Positions 26,001-30,477 are shown, counted from the stretch's first letter. The stretch is DNA of 64,000 nucleotides from Chrysaora quinquecirrha (GCA_014526335.1 JACTAT010000016.1:3007082-3071081); one strand, 5' to 3'. Numbers and translations: made by a program. The notes: a model not told the origin generated them from the sequence alone.

Positions 26001-29000
26001 CGATTATTTTCTTTTTACAGGTGCCAGTGAATGCGTACCAACGATGATTAAACTGCTCCTTGACTTATACATTGAATGTGTATCGCAGCCGTTTGAGGCA
26101 GTTGCAAGGCTTGGATGCTCTTGTCTGAGGTAATGTAAAGTAGCTGATTTTAAAGGCTTTTGCTGAATCTGCCGTTTTCTGAATTCTAGCTGAAACAAAT
26201 ACGAATCACAGACCGGGAACCTTCCTAGTACAATGGAACTCTAATAGCGACCACCTCTGATAAGCAGCCACCTCTCTATAATGGCCACTAATCTTTAGTG
26301 TTCAGCCCAAAATGCTTTCCCATGGTATTGTTAAACCTCCCAATAGCGGCCACCTCTCAATAACGGCCGCTTGACCTTGGATCTAAAGTGGCCGCTATCG
26401 AGAGGTCCGACTGTATACCGAATTTCAAGTCAAGTACGCCGTAAGGTTGACTAGATGAAGAGCCTACATCGTCATCTGTCTGTTTACATGGTCTACATTG
26501 ACACGGTAGAGTGCTTTTTGTGTGATGTCTTTTTGCGTACTGTGGTGGATAAGCACTACTGTGATGGGTTATTGTGCTTGATGTTGTGGGTTATTATGCG
26601 TGATGTGGTGGTATTTTTTTGCGTTCTGTCGTGGATAAGCAATACTGCGGTGGGTGATTAAAGCTTCTTATGTCTTTATTCTAGGCATCTGCTAATGTCT
26701 GCGGGTCCCCAATTTTCAGAAGAGCTTTGGCATAACGTATGCAATGGCGTGAAACAAATTGTTAACGCAACACTTGCAAATCTCAAGGAATTGTCTGTTT
26801 GTTTTCAACCTGGTTCAACTAGCATTGCTGGCGATAATGGAATGCACGTGAAAGTTGTTGCACGAAAAGATCTCACGCTGCAAGAAGCATCAAGATTTCA
26901 ACAAATTGCAGAGCAGGTATTTAGAGATGAGAGCTTGCAATTTATATACAACTTGTATGCAACTGTTTTATACGACTTGTCTCGCAGTCACAGGACTGGT
27001 GCACGTTGCAATTTTTATCTGCAACTTGTTTTGCATTGGTGCTTCACGATGCAATTTCCTTTTCAAGTTGTTTCCTGACGGTATTTCAAGATGCAATTTC
27101 TCTGCAACCCGTTTTACAGTGTTATTTCACGACGCAATTTTCTCTGCAACTTCTTCCAAACCGTGTTGCGACATTATTGGCTACAAACTTCAACCAAATC
27201 AATGTTCTGCGAACGTGTTTCCTCCGGTCGCAGAATTTTTTGTTCGAAAATCTAACCCTAGCTACAGGCGCAACTTTTTGCTTTTTTATGGTCGCGGCCA
27301 CAATTTTTTATTGTGTCCTGTCACCATTTCAAATAAAAAGTCGCAGGCTGAGAAACAGAGAAACAGTGCCGAAACTTTGTACGCTGCATCGAGTTTGCGT
27401 GTCATGGTTCTATTTACTGCAACACAAAGTGCAATAAGATTCGTTTGAATCACTTTTAATTGCCTTGGGAGTACTACTGCGTGAAATCGACATTGGAAAT
27501 CGACATTCTGAAAACTGAAAAATTAATTTTTGACAGCGTATGTCGATTTCAAGCGTGGAACGGCACGCTTGCACCTGTGTCTAGTTTTTTTGGCTTTCGA
27601 ATTCTATTCTTTGTGAAAAACAAAAACTGTACATATTTCAAATAATTTTTTTTCGGAAACTATTTGCTGGTGAGGTTTTCTACTTTCTTCAGCACGGGCA
27701 TGGTACCCAAATTTTTATGCGGTTGCAGTCTTGCAGGCCCTCCTTCCAAGATTCACCCTGGCGTCCAATATTTCTCGAAATGAAGATGAAGTTGAAATTA
27801 GTGCCAGTCGCTAGGATCTATCAACACTTGGTTAACTTATCTAGACCCTGGCTGTGACGCTACCGTAGCTTGGGTTCGAACCCTGACCTCGCTGAGCTTC
27901 TGACACCACGAGCCAGCTGGATTAGGCCACGACGCCACAGCACCTTCAATTTTTTAGGAGGTTTTTTTTGGTACAAATCTAAAGCTTCTTCGTTTAACAT
28001 ACTTCAGAGTAGGAACAATGACTAAACTTGGTCGCTGGTCTCTACCATTTAGGACTTGATGCTCAAAACACGCCAAAAAACTGTGATTACTTTGTTAAAT
28101 TTCTTGGCGTTTAGTCCGTCGTTATCAACTATATTTCCAACGTCTATTTGTGACTATTTTTGTTTTTTTCTCTGAGGAGTTTCAGACAGAAAGCTTAGTA
28201 ACAAGTTTCTCAGTTTTCTCCACTATTTTAAAATTATTTCGGCCTATTTCTACCGTCTCTTACTCTGAATTAGGCCATAGATAAGCTCGGAAATGCTTGT
28301 AGTTAATCTTTTGAAAATATTTTCACTTCTATCCCAGATTATTATCATTTTATTGATTAATATTTTGCCTTTTTCTTCAACAGGTTTTCTTACTGGAATC
28401 GCAAATCGGAATGGCCTCACCAAGGAAAATGTCTGATCAAGCTACTGACGAGGAGGACCAGCGGTCGTACATCTTTGTTCTGAGTCTGAACGAGGCTAAA
28501 GATAAGCCTGAAACTGCAAAAACGAGGTAAGAATATATTTTGCAAATTTTTTTAATGATTTTTATGCAAGGGTTTCTATCCCTACTACTGCGACACCTTT
28601 CATATCATTTGTGGAGTGGAGTGAGTGGCCAAGCTTCTCAGTCAGCTCTCGTTAGACAGCTGAAGTTAAGCTTGGTCGTGTGAGGTCAGCATTTGGATGG
28701 GTGACTTTCTAGGTGGACGACTAAACAACTCGCTCTGCTGTCCTTCGGAGGGGACGTTAAACTTGGGATCCCATGCCGTAATGCGACATGCATAGTAGGC
28801 CTAAATTGGCTGGAAAAGTTAGAAATAACAGCCTACTCAAAAAAGTAACAACAACAACAACAACAGCAACAACAACAACATGACTCGGCCTTGGCATGAA
28901 CCCAAGACCTCACTACTCGTAGGCGAGCTTCCTGTCACCAGACCACGCGATATCTTACGGGTCTACTAGGTGCAATTAGGTTCGAAAAGAACTGCACCAC

Positions 29001-30263
29001 CTAGCTCGAAATGGCGACTAGCTGTGGCTCTCGGCCTATAGCAAACTATTTCCTTCACGAAGTGCAATGCTTTTCGAACCTAACTGCACCAGAATTTGGG
29101 AATAGTTGTATAATGAGTACGAAAATTATTATGTTTTCTAAGGATAAATATTTTTTAGGATTCCGTTGAAATCAATTATGGTTGGACTACTTGCGAACCA
29201 GATACTCATTCACACCCTCGGATCGATTTTGCTGGAAAATTCCGACACGACTAACCCGTTTCCTAATACTGTTCTCGCATCGATTACGGAGTCCGGACTT
29301 GTTCAGCACAACCAGGATGATTCAAGTGAAAGTCCGTTGCCCGGACTGCTGTGTTATCTATCTCCGGCAAATCTGGCTATCTTGTTTGACTGTTTATTGG
29401 AGACAAATAAAATCGCACACGATTTTAACGCAAGACCCGGACTAAAAGCGTTGATTCAAAAACTTGGAAAGCTTCCGGCGCCGGCGAATTTATTACGCCA
29501 GTCAATAACGTCCACGGCATATTACTTGAACACGTTATTTCAGATTTCCCGCCATGATGGAGAGAACTTTTCAATTTCTCACATAAAGAGGATTCTTACC
29601 GGCGAACGGTCGAGTTTAGATTCACACGACGGGAAAAAGGTCCATAAAGAAGAGGGCAGCCCTGGTGCTGACAAACACAAGGATTTACTAAAAGGAGGCC
29701 GTAATATCGACTGGATAATCCATCGCCTATACGAGGCTTGTAATCAGCTTAGCATTATGTACATTAAAATGCATTTGACTGAAATTGTCGAACAGGATTC
29801 TGGGATTGATTCATTCTCAAGCAGTTTTTCGACACCTGTATCGTCACCATTCAAAGGACAGCCTCGACCTCAAGTAACCTCGTCTCAAGAAAGCTTGGAA
29901 ACAATAAAAATTGGTAAACACTTAGAAGTGAAGGATTCACCTTTCCGTTTCCCACGACTTCGCAAAGAGGATGATGGGAAGTATTTTGAGCTTGACTCAC
30001 GTGATTCGATTCATCTCAGCAAACAACAACAACATGTAATGCGGAGGCGTGACGATGAGATGGTGCATTTAAACGCGTGGGGTCATCTTGTAATTAACAT
30101 TCTCGAGCTGCTTCTCGCTTTGCCGACACTTCAGTTCAAATCGGTTTTACCAGCGGTTTTTCCATCTGTGACGTCATTAGTGACTACTGTCCAGGACCCT
30201 AGAGTGAGACAACTTGTCTGTAATGTTGTCAGACGCTGCGGAGCAATATACGGAATTGTATAG
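3232..30263 (+). CDS. ARFGEF3 (BIG3) ortholog, whole spliced locus
   Basis: BIG3 belongs to the large BIG/Sec7 Arf-GEF family. Vertebrate BIG3 is reported to lack Arf exchange activity and to restrain secretory-granule biogenesis. From the 5' ATG to the TAG at 30261, 22 exon positions with consistent phases translate to about 2090 residues, close to the ~2180 of the human protein. They match it in order: N-terminus (MEDILEEI), CLLPFKFALES, ARIVYSVAAELVRLVGS, DGIQEA, a degenerate Sec7 core, VCLSLDGFRRAARL, HAAHVLSMDALL, HDILSEIL, LCLPALNALS, ILEPLLALPT-like C-terminal helices (ILELLLALPT) and VRQLVCNVVRRCGAIYGI. Family layout is an N-terminal DCB/HUS region, Sec7, then HDS repeats. Exons E4-E7 and E12 are tandemly duplicated in frame-incompatible ways, and two stretches (about 60 residues after E3, about 30 after E16) were not found. 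Exon borders are from reading, not transcript data. Confidence 0.93.
3466..3722. repeat. Degenerate (TATAG)n with embedded (ATC)n
   Basis: Intron 1 low-complexity sequence made of TAGTATAGTA-like pentamers, interrupted by about 12 ATC triplets at 3530-3567. It abuts the left end of the MITE at 3724. Confidence 0.85.
3724..4097. mobile_element. MITE, ATAAGGAAC variant
   Basis: Left end TATACAGG, T run, ATAAGGAACC; right end ACCTTATAA, A run, CGTGTATA. Internal copies of AGTTCCTTAA or AGTTCCTTAT carry the same doubled C as the terminal motif. It is related to the elements at 2572, 30478 and 54768. The 72-residue ORF at 4038-4256 is non-coding repeat. Confidence 0.75.
4426..4588. repeat. 163-bp near-perfect foldback hairpin
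   Basis: Two arms of about 81 bases pair at roughly 90% identity around the centre GAGAGAAATATTTCTCTC (near 4508). Outer ends read AGACT and AGTCT. It lies in intron 1. It could be a palindromic MITE or, if transcribed, a long dsRNA or pre-miRNA-like stem. Confidence 0.9.
4725..4779 (+). CDS. ARFGEF3 exon E2
   Basis: A 55-nt exon between ttttttag and gtaagc. Joined to E1 it reads DYLFESKKGKSRFEPHEL and then R, leading directly into QQCLLPFKFALE of E3. Both phases fit (1 in, 2 out). It is weakly conserved, so support comes from phase, splice sites and position. Confidence 0.7.
4974..5055 (+). CDS. ARFGEF3 exon E3
   Basis: An 82-nt exon after ttttcag, ending CTGCAG before gtaaag. It encodes QQCLLPFKFALESRTAKLA then SLALSGLQ, clearly matching human CLLPLQLALES. 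It ends in phase 0, the phase at which E4 starts. The protein expected between them (about 60 residues in human) is not found. Confidence 0.9.
5056..5648. other. Intron segment; expected ARFGEF3 coding not found
   Basis: I see no convincing exon here. The only hint is the reading after a cag at 5125: NILTPSPLNEDN then stop, resembling the TPSLNED string of the human protein in the missing segment. It could be a decayed exon start or chance. Confidence 0.35.
5649..6037. mobile_element. pogo/Tigger-like MITE
   Basis: Left end CAGTAGTTATTCGATCATCC and right end GGATAATCGAATAACTTCG are inverted copies. GATTATCCG is repeated just inside both ends. The CAGT start and ATTATCCGG motif are typical of pogo/Tigger-type elements. 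About 390 bp with no transposase. It ends four bases before the 3.1 kb duplicated block. Confidence 0.65.
6060..6412 (-). mobile_element. tRNA-derived SINE (minus strand)
   Basis: On the minus strand, a box A-like TAGCGTAGTGG near 6390 is followed by a box B-like GGTTCAAATCC near 6350, with tRNA-like spacing and then a non-tRNA body. It is degraded and not a functional tRNA. The same element is present in duplication copy 2. Confidence 0.65.
6595..6705 (+). CDS. ARFGEF3 exon E4, copy a
   Basis: A 111-nt exon after tttatag, ending GATAGCTTG before gtaagg. It encodes ICVETYIRSHQNATKTACRA then TLIQMLTSVCHRLQDSL, matching human CIETYISSCHQRS...RATLSQML. Phase 0 at both ends. The copy at 9735 encodes the same peptide. 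Confidence 0.92.
6727..7110. repeat. (GATTAA)/(GATGTAA) array, copy 1
   Basis: About 385 bp of mixed hexamers GATTAA and heptamers GATGTAA in the intron after E4a. The minus-strand ORF (LNLNLNL, LILILIL) is an artefact of the repeat. Confidence 0.95.
7657..7693 (+). CDS. ARFGEF3 micro-exon E5, copy a
   Basis: A 37-nt exon between ttctctt-ctag and gtaagaac, encoding IPKGPGTDSKLK plus one base. Its phases (0 in, 1 out) link E4 to E6 exactly. Confidence 0.75.
7955..8165 (+). mobile_element. tRNA-derived SINE (plus strand)
   Basis: Box A TAGCTCAGTGG at 7966-7976 and box B-like GGGTTCCAATTC at 8009-8020 are spaced as in a tRNA, then a degenerate second box B-like segment follows near 8108. The head resembles those in the SINE array at 22325-23165. 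Confidence 0.6.
8269..8365 (+). CDS. ARFGEF3 exon E6, copy a
   Basis: A 97-nt exon after ctccttcag, ending GCAGACAG before gtatga. It encodes KEMIVTDASKVLSQDVVLLL then KHFSSGVQSADR, aligning with human LCDDVVSVLTVLCEKLQ. Phases 1 in and 2 out. Confidence 0.88.
8503..8610 (+). CDS. ARFGEF3 exon E7, copy a
   Basis: A 108-nt exon after ccttcacag, ending GTTATTTG before gtatga. It encodes TQQNGALPLYLDAIHVILSK then LSIAMQQEKDFVNVIW, matching human LLYLECILSVLSSS...DLIW. It ends with TG (phase 2), completed to Trp by the G of E8. Joined to E4b instead, the codon becomes TGA. Confidence 0.9.
9200..9546 (-). mobile_element. tRNA-derived SINE, duplicate copy
   Basis: Counterpart of the element at 6060-6412, with the same box A-like and box B-like motifs on the minus strand. 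It is present because it lies inside the duplicated block, not by a new insertion. Confidence 0.65.
9735..9845 (+). CDS. ARFGEF3 exon E4, copy b
   Basis: Same 37 residues as the exon at 6595, with only silent changes (for example CATCGA for CATAGA). Splice sites are intact (tttatag, gtaagg). It starts in phase 0 with A, so it cannot follow E7a without creating TGA. Confidence 0.9.
9863..10206. repeat. (GATTAA)/(GATGTAA) array, copy 2
   Basis: About 345 bp of the same mixed hexamer/heptamer array as at 6727-7110, but different in length and order, showing the two duplicated blocks have diverged or that array length was resolved poorly. Confidence 0.95.
10741..10777 (+). CDS. ARFGEF3 micro-exon E5, copy b
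   Basis: A 37-nt exon between ttttcttctag and gtaagaac, encoding the same IPKGPGTDSKLK as copy a (TCCAAG for TCTAAG, silent). Confidence 0.75.
11047..11235 (+). mobile_element. tRNA-derived SINE, duplicate copy
   Basis: Counterpart of 7955-8165 with TAGCTCAGTGG and GGGTTCCAATTC kept and several substitutions in the body. Confidence 0.6.
11358..11454 (+). CDS. ARFGEF3 exon E6, copy b
   Basis: A 97-nt exon identical in sequence to copy a as far as I can read, with the same acceptor (ccttcag) and donor (gtatga). Confidence 0.88.
11592..11699 (+). CDS. ARFGEF3 exon E7, copy b
   Basis: A 108-nt exon with one amino-acid change from copy a (HVIISK for HVILSK, ATA for TTA). It ends TG before gtatga and joins E8 in frame as Trp, so the E4b-E7b set can be used directly. 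Confidence 0.9.
12269..12535. other. Intron segment, nothing recognised
   Basis: Short unique intron between duplication copy 2 and E8. The 67-residue plus-strand ORF at 12300-12503 has no match to ARFGEF3 and ends before the tttctcctag acceptor of E8. Confidence 0.5.
12536..12833 (+). CDS. ARFGEF3 exon E8
   Basis: A 298-nt exon after tttctcctag, ending AAAGAG before gtatag. It encodes WQDLCPSLIQLLGSP, a Gly-rich linker, then MARIVYSVAAELVRLVGSLA and LYPPPHHRIEALKVIKE. The second half is among the best conserved parts of the protein (human ARTIYYIAAELVRLVGS, LYPPPQHRVEAIKIMKE). Phases 2 in and 0 out. Confidence 0.95.
12992..13110 (+). CDS. ARFGEF3 exon E9
   Basis: A 119-nt exon after ctttccgacag, ending TTTAGGCT before gtgagt. 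It encodes IFSSPERMLDLAGPTFNDRE then PGSPESPTEQKRSDLDLFR, matching human ILGSPQRLCDLAGPS...SHLDLLKL. Using the later AG at 13001-13002 would break the frame. Confidence 0.9.
13230..13565. repeat. (CTAA)n microsatellite
   Basis: About 335 bp of imperfect CTAA tetramers with CTAG, CTAC and CTTA variants in the intron between E9 and E10. Confidence 0.95.
13644..13843 (+). CDS. ARFGEF3 exon E10
   Basis: A 200-nt exon after atctttctag, ending CAGCAAG before gtgagg. It encodes IMDGIQEASHCNDAAVCSAS, then VACTVALLGTLEELSSGNSL and a helical tail to THTQQ. It matches human LIMDGMTEACIKGG...VCTLLGALDELSQG. Phases 2 in and 1 out. The 164-residue ORF reading on from here is intron read-through. Confidence 0.93.
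13975..14262 (+). mobile_element. tRNA-derived SINE, family S4 (plus)
   Basis: Box A-like TGGCGCAGTGG at 13985-13995 and a degenerate box B-like GGTTGGAGCC near 14031, followed by a ~190-bp body ending near GTAGACTCAAAAAACGGCAAC. The same family lies inverted at 23838-24066, which allows the boundaries to be set. Confidence 0.75.
14263..15075. other. Intron between E10 and E11, nothing recognised
   Basis: Unique-looking intron sequence. ATTCCCGCTGTATCCCACAA at about 14471 and the similar TTCCGCTGTTTCTCACAA at about 14659 are short direct repeats. Overlapping small ORFs on both strands show no recognisable protein. Confidence 0.4.
15076..15225 (+). CDS. ARFGEF3 exon E11
   Basis: A 150-nt exon after tttttag, ending ACATCAG before gttaga. 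It encodes an acidic linker: EDDNAASARQPNLISGNLED, TDEEDFEEGQRKMKPKHIRW and QLEEGKEETS. Poorly conserved, but phases (1 in, 1 out) fit E10 and E12. A potentially disordered region. Confidence 0.8.
15238..15325. repeat. (ATTC)n microsatellite
   Basis: Imperfect ATTC/ATTT tetramers just downstream of the E11 donor. Confidence 0.9.
15396..15655 (+). mobile_element. 5S rRNA-derived SINE (SINE3-like), copy 1
   Basis: Bases 15436-15495 resemble the internal promoter half of 5S rRNA: TCTCGTTAGACTGCTGAAGT, then GGTCAGCATCTGGATGGGTG. A non-5S body follows, ending in (AAC)n. SINE3-class elements use a 5S head. Copy 2 is at 28611. Not a functional 5S gene, since the 5' and 3' stem sequences are missing. 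Confidence 0.85.
15683..15904 (+). pseudogene. 5'-truncated non-LTR retrotransposon (C-terminal ORF end)
   Basis: An open frame without ATG ends in TGA and reads NLGIPKLNLECTKKGFHFAG then LKAWNEIPVDIRETSSLYQF and KRSLKTHLK. The pattern of GLKAWNxIPxxIR followed by a short Phe-Lys tail is the usual C-terminus of CR1/L2/Rex-type LINE reverse-transcriptase polyproteins. It lies directly after the 5S-SINE tail, in the intron before E12. Confidence 0.7.
16265..17376 (+). CDS. ARFGEF3 exon E12, copy a (Sec7-like core begins)
   Basis: A 1112-nt exon after acatttcag, ending CTAACTCAG before gtaata. It encodes a long basic, Ser-rich disordered region (HRSSSAIDIRPKRTRYPLSS, LRRTKSLGDIFAKY), then FARCLLGILPTVLTLNEPQA, VDEALQQFASDVCEAVCCMA and LLNADGVYLTVLETLTLNYK. 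The last parts align with the first half of a Sec7 domain; the Glu at 17110-17112 sits where active Sec7 proteins have the catalytic Glu. The later LNTDLH motif is degenerate (LNYKLN). Phases 1 in, 0 out. The 456-residue ORF running past 17376 is intron read-through. Confidence 0.93.
17377..17580. repeat. Polypyrimidine (CTT/CTC)n tract
   Basis: About 200 bp of nearly pure pyrimidine on the plus strand directly after the E12a donor. It reads as poly-Leu, poly-Phe or poly-Ser in the different frames, which inflates ORF lengths. Confidence 0.95.
17751..18862 (+). CDS. ARFGEF3 exon E12, copy b
   Basis: Also 1112 nt, with intact acceptor (tgcatttcag) and donor (gtaata). The protein differs from copy a at few sites, e.g. 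GSKRTK for GAKRTK, HPPMHS for HPPTHS, KYTKNKSK for KYTKSKSK. The candidate catalytic Glu is at 18596-18598. Most other changes are silent, suggesting a functional exon. Splicing E12a to E12b shifts frame and meets TAA within 20 codons. The 498-residue ORF beyond 18862 is intron. Confidence 0.93.
18863..19330. repeat. Polypyrimidine tract in the intron before E13
   Basis: About 465 bp of CTT/CTC/TTC repeats, with a few embedded CAG triplets, ending shortly before the ttgcttttgcag acceptor of E13. Confidence 0.95.
19373..19730 (+). CDS. ARFGEF3 exon E13
   Basis: A 358-nt exon after gcttttgcag, ending CGGGTTGTTG before gtaagt. It encodes EEFVRNITKSGIITRLSEVW then LSEVYRLVTTYDILTKAGYK, followed by NPENIPAARREGMKFARKLL-like sequence (DPENIPAARREGMKFARKLL) and a helical end. 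The first part matches the Sec7 C-terminal segment (E-D-F-I-R-N...G-I in active proteins) and human FMKQVQTSGVLMVFSQAWIEELY. Phases 0 in, 1 out. Confidence 0.93.
19800..20455. repeat. 650-bp polypyrimidine tract
   Basis: Plus strand almost entirely C and T (TTC/CTT/CCT units, with CTCCTTCTTC blocks near 20280-20370). The minus-strand Lys/Arg/Glu-rich ORFs and plus-strand Phe/Ser/Leu-rich ORFs here are artefacts. Confidence 0.97.
20552..20683 (+). CDS. ARFGEF3 exon E14
   Basis: A 132-nt exon after tttttgcag, ending CACTTTAG before gtaatt. It encodes NGSVGLALMLGTDGHQDKIF then RESDMVCLSLDGFRRAARLC, a strong match to human KGLAFILGAEG...AICMSLDGLRKAARLSCALG. Phases 1 and 1. Confidence 0.95.
20700..20962. 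repeat. R1 repeat as an inverted pair
   Basis: Starts 17 bp after the E14 donor. The left part (to about 20775) is in minus orientation (TACTGTGGTGG, GATGTGGTGGTATTT), the right part in plus orientation (ACCACC, CACAGTAATGC, CACAGTAGTGC), giving a large imperfect palindrome. Confidence 0.75.
21180..21384 (+). CDS. ARFGEF3 exon E15
   Basis: A 205-nt exon after gaattttag, ending GTTTTCCG before gtaagt. It encodes IQARCETVLARLADASCGEH, LRLHAAHVLSMDALLAAGLE and LGAHAPKCWSHVFR, matching human LHTAHVLCMEAILSVGLEMGSHNPDCWPHVFR. Phases 1 in, 2 out. Confidence 0.95.
21484..21560 (+). repeat. R3 short interspersed repeat, copy 1
   Basis: TAGACTTATTACATGAGCC followed by a segment ending GGAATAAC. Similar copies occur at 23253-23330 and 60908-60990. 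Too short to classify. Confidence 0.5.
21835..22313 (+). CDS. ARFGEF3 exon E16 (3' end uncertain)
   Basis: Exon after cattttag, encoding CCLYISHLEHAHFNSSESSS, an acidic Ser/Asp-rich linker, then ASRAIYALSSAVDNLFETAS and MNTLHLYHICDVMLR, matching human VCEYVGTLEHNHF and ALHLFRLGNAMLRIVR. I place the donor at AGAT before gtgcaa (phase 1). The frame runs on to a TGA at 22340, inside the SINE array. The next ~30 residues expected from the human protein are not found. Confidence 0.8.
22325..23165 (-). mobile_element. Tandem array of four tRNA-derived SINE heads
   Basis: Four minus-strand box B-like segments (GGTTCAAATCCC, GGTTCAAATCC, GGTTCGAATCC, GGTTCAAGTCC in reading sense) near 22395, 22512, 22750 and 23005. 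Each is preceded in the minus-strand sense by GAGCTCTA and a TRGCTCAGTGG-like box A. Units of about 230 bp repeat the phrases TGGCGAACACAAGGAT and CAAGTCATGCAGCCCAAGG. The array starts at or just after the end of E16. Confidence 0.8.
23253..23330 (+). repeat. R3 repeat, copy 2, abutting exon E17
   Basis: TTAGACTTACTACATGAGTTG and an ending CGAATAACATC, like the copy at 21484. Coding sequence of E17 begins at its right edge, and no normal polypyrimidine tract precedes that exon. Confidence 0.5.
23333..23496 (+). CDS. ARFGEF3 exon E17 (5' end uncertain)
   Basis: Encodes RHISKVALTSTHDILSEILK, RRNESPHFWFHDSLFKPFES and LLSFEVYDEDIQDQ, matching human RHVSQKAVSFIHDILTEVL...PPHFHFNEALFRPFE...LCDEDVQDQ. 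Donor gttagt gives phase 0, fitting E18. The 5' border is weak: an AG at 23331-23332 is in phase with E16 but has no pyrimidine tract. An in-frame TAA lies at 23323. Confidence 0.8.
23627..23735 (+). pseudogene. Pseudo-exon: duplicated 3' end of E17
   Basis: AAAGCCTTCTTTCATTTGAA, then ATTTATGATGAAGAGACTAG and GTTAGTAACCCCCTG repeat the end of E17 and its donor plus the start of the intron (original at about 23449-23570). The copy has lost the IQDQ codons and has no acceptor of its own. Confidence 0.8.
23838..24066 (-). mobile_element. tRNA-derived SINE, family S4 (minus)
   Basis: Reverse-complement relative of 13975-14262. In minus sense: TGGCGCAGTGGTTAGCGTG, GGGTTCGAGCC, then the body with ACCAGGT and the end near GTAGTAGACTC. 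Better preserved box B than the plus copy. Confidence 0.8.
24067..24761. other. Intron before E18 with C-rich stretch
   Basis: No exon seen. It holds repeated AACACCCCTGTC motifs (about 24544-24585) and an uninterrupted C run of about 17 near 24608-24624. The 136-residue plus-strand ORF at 24269-24679 has no recognisable features. Confidence 0.45.
24762..25644 (+). CDS. ARFGEF3 exon E18
   Basis: An 883-nt exon after tctttccttag, ending GTTGAAG before gtaagg. It encodes VLYTIYELVEGFGSSIKSGW, STAVFASAAIDCILCLLKFL, THDLCLPALNALSNISKRLA, ILRVWFLLLEGLTSAVGTCP, TIDLLFEILRSITTVPGPHF and NFKHACGQATQLVVEEM. All align in order with human BIG3 (SGWRPLFSAL, NAATSYIMCLMKF, TDLCLPALDYL, LTAAVSNCPR, LDLLFELLRDVTKTPGPGF). 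These are the family's HDS-type helical repeats. Phases 0 in, 1 out. Confidence 0.96.
25655..25950. repeat. Degenerate CAAACAATTTGTTTGTC repeat
   Basis: About ten imperfect copies of a near-palindromic ~30-bp unit (CAAACAATTTGTTTGTCAAA) in the intron after E18. Its self-complementarity would allow small hairpins. Confidence 0.85.
26021..26129 (+). CDS. ARFGEF3 exon E19
   Basis: A 109-nt exon after tctttttacag, ending TTGTCTGAG before gtaatg. It encodes ASECVPTMIKLLLDLYIECV then SQPFEAVARLGCSCLR, matching human LFELLVACVAKPTETISRVGCSCIRYV. Phases 1 in, 2 out. Confidence 0.94.
26229..26415. mobile_element. 187-bp pogo/Tigger-like MITE
   Basis: Ends TACAATGGAACTCTAATAGC and GCTATCGAGAGGTCCGACTG (then TA) are inverted. 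Internal units GCGGCCACCTCTCAATAACG recur. The CAGTxGAACCTCTxxAT terminal signature is characteristic of pogo-type elements. TA at both edges fits the target site. Confidence 0.7.
26500..26665 (-). repeat. R1 modular repeat, minus orientation
   Basis: GTACTGTGGTGGATAAGC, GTGATGGGTTATTGTGCTTG, GTGATGTGGTGGTATTT and similar modules, ending about 20 bp before the E20 acceptor. Same family as 1300-2110. Confidence 0.8.
26685..26916 (+). CDS. ARFGEF3 exon E20
   Basis: A 232-nt exon after tttattctag, ending GCAGAGCAG before gtattt. It encodes HLLMSAGPQFSEELWHNVCN, a loop and VKVVARKDLTLQEASRFQQI then AEQ, matching human VTAGPVFTEEMWRLACCALQ and VRVAA...RAMAQQV. Phases 2 in, 0 out. Confidence 0.93.
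26955..27440. repeat. Degenerate GATGCAATTT(C)TGCAAC repeat, unclassified
   Basis: Four or five loose copies of a ~50-bp unit with GATGCAATTTCTCTGCAAC (26990-27150) followed by unique-looking sequence. Overlapping ORFs of 143 and 197 residues are hydrophobic and low in information. Possibly a transposon remnant; I see no diagnostic ends. Confidence 0.4.
27835..27965 (-). mobile_element. tRNA-derived SINE head
   Basis: In minus sense: GGTGCTGTGGCGTCGTGGCC (box A region) and CAGGGTTCGAACCCAAGC (box B, GGTTCGAACCC perfect), with an over-long middle, so not a working tRNA. It lies in the intron before E21. Confidence 0.7.
28384..28526 (+). CDS. ARFGEF3 exon E21
   Basis: A 143-nt exon after ttcttcaacag, ending GCAAAAACGAG before gtaaga. 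It encodes VFLLESQIGMASPRKMSDQA, TDEEDQRSYIFVLSLNEAKD and KPETAKTR, matching human VFMLDTQCSPK...CQLIIELPPDEKP. Phases 0 in, 2 out. Confidence 0.88.
28611..28880 (+). mobile_element. 5S rRNA-derived SINE (SINE3-like), copy 2
   Basis: TCTCGTTAGACAGCTGAAGT at about 28648 and GGTCAGCATTTGGATGGGTG at about 28684 are 5S-like. The body (CTGTCCTTCGGAGGGGACG, CATGCATAGTAGGCCTAAAT) matches copy 1 closely and ends in (AAC)n with a few AGC interruptions. Confidence 0.87.
28881..28962 (-). mobile_element. tRNA-derived SINE head
   Basis: Minus sense GCGTGGTCTGGTGACAGGAAG and TCTTGGGTTCATGCCAAGG look like degraded A and B boxes. It sits between the 5S SINE tail and a small MITE. Confidence 0.5.
28969..29090. 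mobile_element. 122-bp MITE with GGTGCA inverted ends
   Basis: GGTGCAATTAGGTTCGAA at the left and TTCGAACCTAACTGCACC at the right are inverted repeats of 21 bp with one mismatch. It ends 68 bp before the E22 acceptor. No coding capacity. Confidence 0.85.
29159..30263 (+). CDS. ARFGEF3 exon E22 (terminal, stop codon)
   Basis: A 1105-nt exon after ttttttag to TAG. It encodes IPLKSIMVGLLANQILIHTL, LPGLLCYLSPANLAILFDCL, FNARPGLKALIQKLGKLPAP, NIDWIIHRLYEACNQLSIMY, a Ser-rich variable part, HLVINILELLLALPTLQFKS, VLPAVFPSVTSLVTTVQDPR and VRQLVCNVVRRCGAIYGIV. It matches human FLRYISMQNLAVIFDLLLD, FDTSPGLKCLLKKV and the C-terminal LQPAVFPCISQL...VRQAVREWLGRVGRVYDI. Shorter than human in the variable middle. 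Confidence 0.96.
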
Positions 30264-30477
30264 ACTGCGGAGGCCCACATATTCGTGATTTAGAGACTTT
30301 AGACCAACGTTGTAGGGTAGCTATTTTATTTGCTATACACGTGTTGAAATTATGCATAGGACTTTTCCTGGCCAAGGATGGGTTTTGACCCTTGTACAGT
30401 GTGTACAGGCTGTGTGCGTGAGATATTTTCAGCACCCAGCTACATGGTACAGCCTGAAATTCGACATTTTAATGTCT
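30264..30477 (+). other. 3' flank / presumed 3'UTR of ARFGEF3
   Basis: Directly after the stop. No AATAAA is seen before the MITE at 30478; an AATTAAAC lies at about 30660, after that element. The true 3' end is not determined. Confidence 0.4.

Noticed and set aside
27006..27448. Hydrophobic overlapping ORFs of 143 and 197 residues
   Set aside because: They overlap in two frames across a degenerate repeat in an ARFGEF3 intron; no homolog recognised.
15436..28706. 5S rRNA genes
   Set aside because: Only the central promoter part is 5S-like; the 5' and 3' stem strands are missing and there is an (AAC)n-tailed body.
7958..28960. tRNA genes suggested by A/B boxes
   Set aside because: The heads cannot fold into complete cloverleaves with paired acceptor stems, and each continues into a SINE body.
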